Assembly: GCF_000332335.1 (NCBI RefSeq)
Contig: NZ_KB235948.1
Location: forward strand, 1,499,810-1,549,276
Direction: 5' to 3'
Length of the DNA stretch: 49,467 nucleotides
Source of the DNA: Kamptonema formosum PCC 10802
Lineage (GTDB): Bacteria > Cyanobacteriota > Cyanobacteriia > Cyanobacteriales > Oscillatoriaceae
Shown: positions 1-7,783 of the stretch, one piece after another
How the letters are laid out: each line of letters begins with the position of its first letter
How positions within the stretch are numbered: the first letter of the stretch is position 1
Notes under the pieces: model-generated
What the model saw: the letters and a program-made list of their open reading frames with translations, nothing else
What the model was told of the DNA's origin: nothing
The model's database searches: none
Program-made: the position numbers and the translations under genes

Positions 1-349
1 CCACCCCCAACCCCTCCCCGTTAACGGGGAGGGGAGCTTTCTGGGAATCCTTATCCCCCCCTTTCCTCGTCTTTCCTGGAAAAAACCCGGGCAGATTTTG
101 AGAGTCTCGATCCACTCTTAGCCCGCGTTGGGCGAAGCCCTTCCCGAAGGGTAGGCGGGCTTCGTCTGTATAGCCGCGATTTCAATCGCCAGGAACCTGG
201 CCAACTAGCCAGTGGTCTAACCCCTCACGCATTCGCCAACAGCTTCTTTCCAATCGCCGGGAGCTTAAGTTGACACCGATGCACGGGGGCCCGCCCCTAC
301 GCTCACCGGGTTTCTCAGTCCCTCACCAATATGAACAACGCTATAAATC
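1..349. other. Gene-free left edge with hairpin repeats
   Basis: No gene is supported here. Positions 1-60 hold a C-rich/G-rich hairpin (CCCCTCCCCG / CGGGGAGGGG) that reappears in inverted orientation near 16270 and 45110. Positions 119-192 hold a second interspersed repeat of the GCCCGC...GCGGGC / TATAGCCGCGA type, also found near 12520 and inside the methyltransferase gene. The rest shows nothing recognisable. Confidence 0.6.
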
Positions 350-772
350 TCAGGAGACTTCCGCCAGCGGTTTCACGGAATTTTCGGGGCGCATGGCTTG
401 AGCCAGCAGAATTGCCTGCACCACTCCAAAGAAAAGGTCAGTGAAACCAGCGGTAAGAAATCCCTTATCCTGGCCAAATACAAACACCGCCCCCAAAAAA
501 AACCCAGCTCCCAAGGCTCGTGAGGGGAGCACCGACATCCAGGCGGTCGCTCTGTAGCGATAGGGGTCGATTGCGGCGGGAATGTAAAAGACGCTGATGA
601 TAAATAAAAGCATTCCAGCGAGGCGAACCCAGATAATGGGGTCGGGAATCCGCATGTGGAGGAACGAGAGCAGCTTTTCCGGAAAAAAGCAGCAGGGAAT
701 TACGAAAAGCAGGAAATTTGCCAGGATGCCGGCCCAAACGACGCGGCTAAACCATCTAGCGTAAAGATTCAT
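350..772 (-). CDS. Small 4-helix integral membrane protein
   Basis: 140 residues with about four hydrophobic segments (near residues 9-30, 45-65, 75-100 and 108-128), so an inner-membrane protein. I do not recognise a named family; a DoxX-like fold is conceivable but not shown. The ATG at 772 is chosen because AGGAG lies 8 nt upstream (781-785); a longer reading frame from TTG at 790 would overlap the upstream stop. It is the third gene of a leftward operon, 14 bp after the di-heme cytochrome stop and downstream of the flavoprotein, so it may anchor or serve the cytochrome (inference). Confidence 0.7.
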   Translation of the reverse strand: MNLYARWFSRVVWAGILANFLLFVIPCCFFPEKLLSFLHMRIPDPIIWVRLAGMLLFIISVFYIPAAIDPYRYRATAWMSVLPSRALGAGFFLGAVFVFGQDKGFLTAGFTDLFFGVVQAILLAQAMRPENSVKPLAEVS

Positions 773-786
773 TCTCTCTTCTCCTA

Positions 787-2256
787 TCAAAGCTTCTTCA
801 TGTACTCGACCAGGGCGTCTTTTTCTTCTGGGGACAGGTCTGTCCCGTAGAGGTGCCCGCTGTTTCCGTTACCGGGAAGGGCTGTGTCGAACTTAAAAAA
901 GTTACGTCCGTTTTCCGCCGGCACGTCGGAGACGAAGCCGACTTTTTTCTGGTCGAAAACGTCATAACCGCGATAGAATTGTTTCGGTCTGCTGTCTGGC
1001 TTTTCCAGCAAGTCCCGCAGGGTGGGGACTGAGCCATTGTGCAGGTAAGGTGCCCTTAACCAGAGCCCGTCCAGGGGCAAATTGGCGTAGCCATCGGTCT
1101 TGCGAAAATGTTGGAACCGCCACGGATAGCCGGCAAACAGGGTATTTTGGTTAGAGAGCATTTCGTAGGTGTAGGAATCGAGCCGGTGCCGGTCTGTGCC
1201 AATGTCTTCTACCGGCACTACTTTTCCCACCTGCGCTCCTCCGAAAGCGTGACAGCTGGCACAGGTGTTTTGATAAATGCGCTCGCCGGCACTCGCCAGC
1301 TGCTCATTAATTGCATAAGGATAGGAAGATGCCGGCAGTTCCCAGATCCAGTCCTCGACTCGCTTTATGCGGTCTAAATCTATGGAGGTTGGCGTCACAC
1401 CGGCACCCAGCGCGGCGCTCTTGTTGCGCTCTTCCACCAAAGTGTTGTCGCCATCCCAGTGCAGCTGCATTCCCTGGCGCGGCTTTTGATTCCAAATGGA
1501 GGGCAAGTCAGCAACGCCAATTATTTCGCTGTCTGGCAGCTTGGCCATTGGGAAGTGGAATTGGACGGCTTTATAGGGGTTAAACGTATCCACCCGCCCC
1601 ACACCCCATTCTGGCTGCCGGTTGAAAAAGGCGAAGGCGCTTCTTTGGTTAATCAGCGCATCCCTGGTGCGGGGAATTGCCAAATAGCGATAAATGAGTT
1701 TCTCGATAAAGTTGAGATTGCCGCCCGCCTTTTCGATTGCCGGCATCATGTCTTTCGGGTTGAATCGCGCATCCAAAGCGGCGGCTGACAGGAAATTGAT
1801 ATATCCCTGAAGGTTGAGGTTGTTCGCCGGCATTGCCGTGACAAGGTGGCGCTCGCTCTCTGGCGTCTCGCGAAACGTGCCGGTGTGGCAAACCGCGCAA
1901 TTCAAGCCAACGCGCTCGATAAAGTTCTTCCGCCTGGAAAACCCAACCGGCATAGTTTTACCCGGTTCGTAAAGAAACCCCAGGGAGGCGTAACCGCCCT
2001 CACCAGGCAGATTTACCCGAAACATGTCGGGTAAAACTTTCCAAATCCAATAGGGAATTCCATTGACCGGCTCGCTGCCAATCGAGCCATACTTGAAGTG
2101 GTCTTCAATATCAGCATAATCCACCGGCGAGTTGGACAGCAAGGGCCAGAATGCTAGGGCAGCCACGAGGGCAACTCCAGCAACAGCCAGCCAAAGATGT
2201 TTGAAAGCTGCCTTGAGTATCCCCGGCAGCCGGGAGGGTTTTTCTTGTTCGCTCAT
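787..2256 (-). CDS. Membrane-anchored di-heme cytochrome c (MauG/RoxA-like)
   Basis: 489 residues. An N-terminal hydrophobic helix (about 21-41) acts as an uncleaved anchor or signal, so the rest should be periplasmic/lumenal. Two CXXCH haem sites are visible: CAVCH at 120-124 and CASCH near 331-335. The C-terminal half carries LRAPYLHNGSVPTLRDLL, the signature of the cytochrome-c-peroxidase/MauG/RoxA superfamily, where two haems on one chain handle peroxide or oxidise a substrate. It lies 21 bp after the flavoprotein gene and 14 bp before a small membrane protein, all leftward, indicating one operon. A second di-heme cytochrome with the same C-terminal signature is divergent at 4560. Substrate unknown; a simple electron-transfer role is equally possible. 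Confidence 0.85.
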   Translation of the reverse strand: MSEQEKPSRLPGILKAAFKHLWLAVAGVALVAALAFWPLLSNSPVDYADIEDHFKYGSIGSEPVNGIPYWIWKVLPDMFRVNLPGEGGYASLGFLYEPGKTMPVGFSRRKNFIERVGLNCAVCHTGTFRETPESERHLVTAMPANNLNLQGYINFLSAAALDARFNPKDMMPAIEKAGGNLNFIEKLIYRYLAIPRTRDALINQRSAFAFFNRQPEWGVGRVDTFNPYKAVQFHFPMAKLPDSEIIGVADLPSIWNQKPRQGMQLHWDGDNTLVEERNKSAALGAGVTPTSIDLDRIKRVEDWIWELPASSYPYAINEQLASAGERIYQNTCASCHAFGGAQVGKVVPVEDIGTDRHRLDSYTYEMLSNQNTLFAGYPWRFQHFRKTDGYANLPLDGLWLRAPYLHNGSVPTLRDLLEKPDSRPKQFYRGYDVFDQKKVGFVSDVPAENGRNFFKFDTALPGNGNSGHLYGTDLSPEEKDALVEYMKKL

Positions 2257-2277
2257 GAATAAGTTCGCTCTCTGGAT

Positions 2278-3657
2278 TTAAAGGCTCGGTTCAAACACTG
2301 ACATGATTTCTCGCATCATTTTGTCGGAGTCGCCGCCGTAGCGGTCGAGTTCGTAGCAACCCAGGGGATTTTCAATCACATTGAGCAGGCACTTGTTGCA
2401 GTAAGTGCAGGGGGCTGGCGGGAGGTCTTCCCCCCGCTCAAAGAACTTAACCAGGTCGCTGTTAGCAATCAGGGGGCGAGCGATAGTCACGGCATCGCAA
2501 AACCCCTCACTGATGGCTTTGCGGATGTAGGAAGCCTGCTGGAAGCCGCCGGTGCACAAAACCGGAATACTGACGTGTTTTTTGATTTCGCGAGCGTCGC
2601 TAAGATTCACTCCTTGGTAAGCTTGCAGAAGTTTGCGGTATTTTTCGTCCTCCACCTTGTCCCCGCTTACAGGCTGGGGGGGGCGGCTCTTTTTTGTCCG
2701 GTCCCACAAGAATGAGAAAATCGGCCTTAAGAGCCAGTAGCGGAACAGCAGGTAGTTGCGTTTGGTATAGATGCCACTGGACAGCATGGTGTCATAGGTT
2801 TTTCTAATTACCTCGAAGGGGAAATCGCCGATGGGATTGAGCGGGTGCGGGAACAAGCTGCCGGTGGAGACGTGAACCGCATCAGCGCCGGCTTCTTCCG
2901 CCCATTTGCAAATCTGGATAGAATCTTCGAGGGTGTTGCCTCTTTTTTCCCAAAAGGTGACGGCGTTGTTGTAGTCTGCGGCGCTGATTTTAAATTGCAA
3001 GTGGAAATCGTTTCCCACTTCTTTGCGGATGGCTTTAATCGTATCGAGCAGGAAGCGGGCTCGATTTTCCAACGAGCCGCCATACTCATCCTTGCGGTCA
3101 TTAATGCCCGAACTGAGAAATTGGGTGAAGAGATAGCCATTGGCGCTGTGCAGTTCAACGCCATCGAGTCCTGCTTCGCGGGCGCGTCTAGCACCGTCTG
3201 CAAAGTCCTGGACGGTTTGCTTAATTTCATCGCGGGTCATGGCTTGACACAGGAAGCCGTGGAAGGGCTCGGTTTTGCTCGTTGAGGAGAGGGCTTTCCG
3301 GTCAAGGTTCTCAACGCCGGCGATATCCTGCTGTCGCCCAGAATGGCTGAGCTGCATAATAAATTTGCAGTCATATTCGTGTGCCTTTTCGCCCACTTTC
3401 CGCCAGAAAGGTATGCGCTCGTCGCAGTTGATGGTGGCGTAGTTGGGCATAATCCGCCCCCGAATGTGAACCGGCACGAAGGAAGATACAATCGCCCCCA
3501 CACCGCCGCGAGCGAATTTCTCTTCCCAGTTGATACGGGCTTGGGTGCCCGAGCCGTTATAGTTGTCCCACCGCCCGGAAATGCTGGATCTAAAGATGCG
3601 GTTCTTGACGGTGAGGTTGCGGAACTTCAGCGGTTCAAATATAATGTCGCTCTCCAC
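2278..3657 (-). CDS. Old Yellow Enzyme-like NADH:flavin oxidoreductase
   Basis: 459 residues forming one FMN-binding TIM barrel of the OYE family, which reduces activated C=C bonds using NAD(P)H. Visible signatures are QLSHSGRQ (FMN contact), HSANGYLFTQFL (the His/Asn pair that binds the substrate carbonyl), NDRKDEYGGSLENRARF, and the late barrel motif ending in ARPLIANSDLVKFF. A C-terminal cysteine set CTYCNKC...GC resembles the Fe-S ligands of FadH/BaiCD proteins, but the spacing (2,2,10) differs from the usual 2,3,11, and the FAD domain that follows in FadH is absent, so a cluster is uncertain. The GTG at 3657 is preferred: AGGAGAG sits 6 nt upstream (3664-3670), and a longer frame from 3750 would only translate a hairpin repeat. 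First gene of the leftward operon with a di-heme cytochrome. Confidence 0.88.
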   Translation of the reverse strand: MESDIIFEPLKFRNLTVKNRIFRSSISGRWDNYNGSGTQARINWEEKFARGGVGAIVSSFVPVHIRGRIMPNYATINCDERIPFWRKVGEKAHEYDCKFIMQLSHSGRQQDIAGVENLDRKALSSTSKTEPFHGFLCQAMTRDEIKQTVQDFADGARRAREAGLDGVELHSANGYLFTQFLSSGINDRKDEYGGSLENRARFLLDTIKAIRKEVGNDFHLQFKISAADYNNAVTFWEKRGNTLEDSIQICKWAEEAGADAVHVSTGSLFPHPLNPIGDFPFEVIRKTYDTMLSSGIYTKRNYLLFRYWLLRPIFSFLWDRTKKSRPPQPVSGDKVEDEKYRKLLQAYQGVNLSDAREIKKHVSIPVLCTGGFQQASYIRKAISEGFCDAVTIARPLIANSDLVKFFERGEDLPPAPCTYCNKCLLNVIENPLGCYELDRYGGDSDKMMREIMSVFEPSL

Positions 3658-3663
3658 GTTAAT

Positions 3664-3670
3664 CTCTCCT
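3664..3670 (-). promoter_or_regulatory. Ribosome binding site deciding the flavoprotein start
   Basis: AGGAGAG on the minus strand, 6 nt before GTG 3657. It supports a GTG start over an ATG 93 nt upstream, whose extension would cross the hairpin repeat at 3697-3729. Confidence 0.7.
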
Positions 3671-3696
3671 AATTTTCCACTGTGCTGGGTGGGGCG

Positions 3697-3729
3697 GAAA
3701 GCCGGTTTCTTTGAGGAACCGGCTTTTTC
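3697..3729. repeat. 33-bp hairpin repeat, copy 1
   Basis: Diverged copy of the AGAAACCCGGTTTCTT/AAGAAACCGGGTTTCT inverted repeat (here GAAAGCCGGTTTCTTTGAGGAACCGGCTTTTTC). It sits just upstream of the flavoprotein start. Confidence 0.75.
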
Positions 3730-3833
3730 AGCTCTCACAGAACTCAGCACAAATTAGGCATCCAACTGTACAGAGATGCCTGAAGGAACTGTTGTGGAGA
3801 TGCCCTGATTTAGGTCTGTAAATGATAGCGCCC

Positions 3834-3866
3834 AGAAACCCGGTTTCTTAGAGAAACCGGGTTTCT
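3834..3866. repeat. 33-bp hairpin repeat, copy 2
   Basis: AGAAACCCGGTTTCTT-A-GAGAAACCGGGTTTCT: near-perfect inverted repeat, 16-bp arms. Confidence 0.85.
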
Positions 3867-4096
3867 CAGCCCCTTTCGGGTGGCGCTTGCCAGAGGTGCC
3901 GGCTGCCGGTTGACATTTAAGTGTCTGGGCGGCTAGCATGGTCGTAAGGGGTGACACCCCTCGCCTGCGTTATTACTGAACTTTAACACATCTTACAGGG
4001 AAGTGTCTAGAGTTTTCAGTGAAATTCGGGATAATTGGGCGGCTGGCAGCGGCTGGGAGATGTCCCACCGGCTGTCTTGCCTAAGTGTTTTTACGC

Positions 4097-4157
4097 AGGC
4101 AAGACGCCGCAGGCACAGGCGAGACGGCGTAGGCACAGGCGTCTCGCCTGTGCACAC
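4097..4157. repeat. GGCGAGACGCC/AGGCACAGGCG repeat block
   Basis: Head-to-tail and inverted copies of CAGGCGAGACG / CGTCTCGCCTGTGC. The same sequence family recurs at 16785-16940 and 24088-24125. Confidence 0.65.
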
Positions 4158-4215
4158 CCTGCGATCCTCGATTTTTCGGGTGCTATAGCGCGTCCTATAC
4201 CTTCGTGTAAATTTC

Positions 4216-4248
4216 AGAACCCCGGTTTCTTTAAGAAACCGGGGTTCT
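4216..4248. repeat. 33-bp hairpin repeat, copy 3
   Basis: AGAACCCCGGTTTCTT-T-AAGAAACCGGGGTTCT: a perfect inverted repeat. Its outer arms carry paired changes relative to copy 2 (AGAACCCC with GGGGTTCT), so the pairing is conserved. Confidence 0.85.
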
Positions 4249-4559
4249 GGACCCAGGCGCGTTTGCGCAAATCAGTTAGAACTGCTATATCTGCTGCGAA
4301 AAGCTGCGAAGTCTCTAACCAAATCACGCAGGGATTGCATCCGGATTGCACGATTTCAGCAGCGATCTAATGTCCTGTGTTCGCGCTGCGGCGCAAGCGG
4401 GTCAGCTTAAATACTCATCCTTAGGGAAAGCCTCTTGAAAAACGCCTTATTGAGTCTTGTAGAGAGGCGACGATTTTTCGCGCCTGTAGCTTGCCGGCAG
4501 GCTTGCCGGCGCGCGAGCGATCTTTCTTTCTTCTATCTGTCTGGCGACAGAAATATTTG

Positions 4560-6461
4560 ATGAAAAAGTCACGTTTAGTTATTGCGTGCTGTCTGGCGAT
4601 CCTGACCTTGATTGGAGCCACCGGCTACGTTCAAGGTTGGGCGGGAGTGCCAGCAGCTCTCACCTCATACTGTGAGGATATCGGCTATCTGCCACCGGCG
4701 CGGAACCTGACTGAGGCAGAAAACCGGGGGCGGTGTACCTGGTATCTCTGGACTGGCGGAAACGAAAAATTCTGGCGTCAAGCGACTTTGAAAACAGCAG
4801 GCAATGTGGACTTGCTGAAATTGGTTGACTCGCGCCAGCACGACGAGCGTTTCAAACTGCTAGGAGCGGTAAACGATCCGGGGTGCAAAAAAGCGACAGG
4901 ACCCGACGAATATGGCTTGTGGCTGGATGAGTGCCGGGACCCGCACTCCACCGGCGTCATCGGTTTGCGCAAGTTCAAAAACCCAAATTTTGACCCCGCA
5001 AAATGGGACGCTCAAAAGTACGAGTCAGATCCGACTGTCGAGCCGCCCTACCGGGTGGGAATGTCTTGCGCGGTGTGCCATGTCGCTTTCAATCCGCTCA
5101 ATCCGCCGGCTGACGTAAAAGCGCCCCAGTGGGAAAACCTCGTAGGGGTGCTCGGCAACCAGTACCTTGAGGAAGGCAAATTATTCGGCAGCCACCTGAC
5201 ACCAGAGGATTTTGCTTGGCACGTCCTTAACACGCAGCAACCGGGCACATCTGACACCTCTCGAATTGGCAGCGATGGCATCAATAACCCCAACGCCATT
5301 AACTCTATCTTCAACTTGGGGAACCGGCCAAAACATGAGGAGGTGATGAACGATGGCACAACCAAAGCTGTGAATCACATTCTCAAGGATGGCGCAGATT
5401 CCATCGGCGTTGCGGAAGCCTCCCTGCGCGTCTATGTCAATATCGGCATGTGCGGGGACTACTGGCTGACGCTTCACGATGCCTTCCAAGGCAGAACTCC
5501 CCAAAAACCTTTTGATATGGAAAAGGCGAGGGCGGAGTGCGAGGACTGGCGGAATACGGAAGCCCGCATGGCCAATGCGGAAGCTTTCTTGAAATCGGTA
5601 CAGCCGATGTATCTGAAAGATGCGCCCGGTGGCGGAGCTTTCCTGACTAAAGATCAGGCAGTCTTAGAGCGAGGGAAGGTTATTTTTGCCGATACTTGCG
5701 CCAAGTGCCACTCCAGCAAGCAGCCACCAGAAGAGATTGCTGCCGGTTCGGAAAAAGCCAAGCAGTGGTATCGGGATTCTGTCCGGAATCCCGATTTCCT
5801 GGTGGGGAATTTCTTGTCTGACGACAAGCGCTATCCGATTACAGAGATTGGCACTAATGCCGCCCGCGCTTTGGCGACGAATGCAATCGAGGGCCATCTC
5901 TGGGAGCAGTTCTCGTCTAAGACTTATAAGGAATTGCCATCTCCGGGCAAACTTGAGCTGTTCAATCCTCTCGATCCGAAAACCCCGATAGAATTTGAGG
6001 TGCCCGCCGGCGGGCGGGGCTATTACCGCACTCCCTCGCTCGTCAGTATTTGGGCGACAGCGCCTTTCTTCCACAACAATTCTCTGGGAGAATATACCAA
6101 AGATCCTTCGGTAGAAGGGCGCGTAAAAGCGTATACGGATGCGATGGAAAAGCTCTTGTGGCCGGAAAACCGGCTTGGCCCCAAATCCATTAAAGTGACG
6201 TCAGCCGACAGCAAACTCACACTTCCCGACGGGACAGAGGTGCCGGTTCCTAAAGGCACGCCGGTGAATTTGATTGCCAATATAGACCCGAAAGCTCTGT
6301 CGGGTGAATTGGATCTCTCTGGCGGGCCGGCTGCTGTTCTCCAGCAGCTGTTAAAGGCCAATCAATCTCCCGATTTGATTGAAGATAAGGGGCACTACTT
6401 TGGAGCGGAACTTTCCGATGAGGACAAGAAAGCGCTCATTGAATTTGTGAAGACATTCTAA
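4560..6461 (+). CDS. Exported di-heme cytochrome c (MauG/RoxA-like)
   Basis: 633 residues from ATG 4560, which is followed directly by a Sec-type signal (MKKSRLVIACCLAILTLIG, then a polar region); upstream in-frame codons give no signal and are rejected. Haem sites are CAVCH at 170-174 and CAKCH at 380-384. Between the second haem and the C-terminus is GRGYYRTPSLVSIW followed by APFFHNNSLGEY, the pattern shared with the 489-residue cytochrome at 787-2256, so both belong to the MauG/RoxA-type di-heme superfamily. RoxA-type rubber oxygenases are of similar length, but the active-site residues cannot be assigned by eye. It is divergent from the flavoprotein-cytochrome operon. The role is inferred as periplasmic oxidation or electron transfer. 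Confidence 0.85.
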   Translation: MKKSRLVIACCLAILTLIGATGYVQGWAGVPAALTSYCEDIGYLPPARNLTEAENRGRCTWYLWTGGNEKFWRQATLKTAGNVDLLKLVDSRQHDERFKLLGAVNDPGCKKATGPDEYGLWLDECRDPHSTGVIGLRKFKNPNFDPAKWDAQKYESDPTVEPPYRVGMSCAVCHVAFNPLNPPADVKAPQWENLVGVLGNQYLEEGKLFGSHLTPEDFAWHVLNTQQPGTSDTSRIGSDGINNPNAINSIFNLGNRPKHEEVMNDGTTKAVNHILKDGADSIGVAEASLRVYVNIGMCGDYWLTLHDAFQGRTPQKPFDMEKARAECEDWRNTEARMANAEAFLKSVQPMYLKDAPGGGAFLTKDQAVLERGKVIFADTCAKCHSSKQPPEEIAAGSEKAKQWYRDSVRNPDFLVGNFLSDDKRYPITEIGTNAARALATNAIEGHLWEQFSSKTYKELPSPGKLELFNPLDPKTPIEFEVPAGGRGYYRTPSLVSIWATAPFFHNNSLGEYTKDPSVEGRVKAYTDAMEKLLWPENRLGPKSIKVTSADSKLTLPDGTEVPVPKGTPVNLIANIDPKALSGELDLSGGPAAVLQQLLKANQSPDLIEDKGHYFGAELSDEDKKALIEFVKTF

Positions 6462-6484
6462 CTTAACGGCTAGCGTGAACATCT

Positions 6485-6517
6485 AGAAACCGGGTTGGTT
6501 AAAGAAACCCGGTTTCT
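6485..6517. repeat. 33-bp hairpin repeat, copy 4
   Basis: AGAAACCGGGTTGGTTA-AAGAAACCCGGTTTCT, 23 bp after the cytochrome stop codon. The position would suit a terminator, but there is no T-run. Confidence 0.8.
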
Positions 6518-6660
6518 CTCCGCCATGTTATGCTGAATAATGTCTGCTTAAAACGCGCAAACGTCTCTTGTAGAAAAAGCGCGCCCTGCATTTTGTAGAG
6601 ACAAGAGCATGTCGCGTCTCTACATTGACGGACAAGATGATTTGGAGACAACCTAAACTT

Positions 6661-7470
6661 ATGAACGACAAGCAAACTCGGCAAAAAACTGCCCTAATTA
6701 CTGGTGCCTCCAGTGGGATTGGCTGCGAATTGAGTAAGTTATTCGCCGGCGGCGGCTACAATTTGGTGCTGGTCGCTAGGAGCGAGCCAAAGCTCCGCCA
6801 AATAGCGGAGGAATTAAAAGGGAAATTCGGCATTTCGGTGACGGCGGTTGCCAAGGATTTATCTGTCCCCAGCTCTCCTGACGAGATTTTTAGCGAGCTG
6901 CAGCAGCAATCGATTAAAATAGACGCGCTCGTCAACAATGCCGGTTTTGCAACTTACGGGTTATTTGCTGAAACTGACCTGAAGGCTGAGCTGCAAATGA
7001 TGGAGGTCAATATGGTCAGCCTGACTCATTTAACCAAGTTATTTCTCAGGGATATGCTGGAGCAAGGCGAGGGGAAAATCTTAAACATAGCCTCAACAGC
7101 TGCCTTTCAGCCTGGGCCACTTATGGCGGTGTATTACGCCACCAAGGCTTATGTTTTATCTTTCTCTGAGGCGCTCGCCAATGAGTTAAGCGGGTCTGGC
7201 GTCACCGTGACTGCTCTCTGTCCGGGTCCGACAGAATCGGGCTTTCAAAAAAGGGCTAATATGGAAGAATCGCGGCTGGTCAGCGGCGAGATTATGGATG
7301 CGGAAACTGTGGCGAATATTGGCTATCGCGGCTTGATGGAAAACCAAACGGTTGTGATTCCCGGTCTGAAAAATCAGCTGCTGGCTCTCAGTGTGAGGTT
7401 TACCCCCAGAGATTGGGTGACTAAAATCGTGAGGAATATGCAGGAAAGAGTTAACAAAGTTTCCTCCTAG
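6661..7470 (+). CDS. Short-chain dehydrogenase/reductase (YdfG/DltE type)
   Basis: 269 residues. The cofactor motif TGASSGIG is at 14-21, NNAG follows in the middle, and the catalytic Tyr158-x3-Lys162 pair lies in YYATKAY, preceded by the expected Ser in NIASTAA. This is a classical Rossmann NAD(P)-dependent oxidoreductase. The sequence after the active site (CPGPTESGF) fits the short-chain acyl/alcohol reductase group. ATG 6661 is chosen because it places the TGxxxGxG motif 13 residues in, as usual; ATG 6637 is possible and closer to GGAGA. It lies rightward 199 bp after the cytochrome, so co-transcription is possible but not shown. Substrate unknown. Confidence 0.88.
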   Translation: MNDKQTRQKTALITGASSGIGCELSKLFAGGGYNLVLVARSEPKLRQIAEELKGKFGISVTAVAKDLSVPSSPDEIFSELQQQSIKIDALVNNAGFATYGLFAETDLKAELQMMEVNMVSLTHLTKLFLRDMLEQGEGKILNIASTAAFQPGPLMAVYYATKAYVLSFSEALANELSGSGVTVTALCPGPTESGFQKRANMEESRLVSGEIMDAETVANIGYRGLMENQTVVIPGLKNQLLALSVRFTPRDWVTKIVRNMQERVNKVSS

Positions 7471-7480
7471 GAAGAGTGGG

Positions 7481-7582
7481 GTGCGTTCCTGGGGGGAGCG
7501 CTACTTCTTTGGGTGCGTTCCTGGGGGGGGAGCGCACCCTACTTCTTTGGGGGAGTTCCTGGGGGGAACGCACCCTACTTCT
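7481..7582. repeat. Three tandem copies of a ~35-bp G-rich repeat
   Basis: Units of the form GTGCGTTCCTGGGGGGAGCGCACCCTACTTCTTTGG at about 7481, 7513 and 7551, with small indels between them. Each can fold on GTGCG/CGCAC. They fill much of the 313-bp spacer between the dehydrogenase and the MASE1 kinase; nothing else is seen apart from a direct repeat ATCATAAAGGA just before the kinase start. Confidence 0.75.
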
Positions 7583-7783
7583 GAGAGCGTCTGTGACAAT
7601 CGAGGGGGGCTCTCCTGCGGCGGACAGCTGCGTAAGGGGACTTTTCCTGCCAGTGGGGCTGGCACACACTGCACCGGCGTTTAAAATTGTGATTTTTATG
7701 CTATAAAACAGCTCTCACCGGCTTGAGTTGATATAAAAAAGTTTACAATAGCTTAAAAATCATAAAGGAATCATAAAGGAAAG

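Larger units (their letters stand above)
3671..4559. other. Divergent intergenic region carrying three repeats
   Basis: This lies between the leftward flavoprotein operon and the rightward cytochrome gene. It holds hairpin copies at 3697, 3834 and 4216 and a GGCGAGACGCC-type repeat block at 4097-4157. Short reading frames here are made of repeat sequence and are not credible. Promoters for both directions must lie here but no clean -35/-10 pair was found. Confidence 0.6.

Noticed and set aside
3658-3750. N-terminal 31-residue extension of the flavoprotein
   Set aside because: Encoded by a hairpin repeat; the GTG at 3657 has an AGGAGAG at proper distance.
3754-3957. 67-codon leftward frame between the flavoprotein and cytochrome genes
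   Set aside because: Largely translated hairpin repeat; no start signal.
7451-7706. Several 67-76-codon frames after the dehydrogenase
   Set aside because: They come from the three tandem 35-bp repeats and have repetitive, non-protein-like composition.
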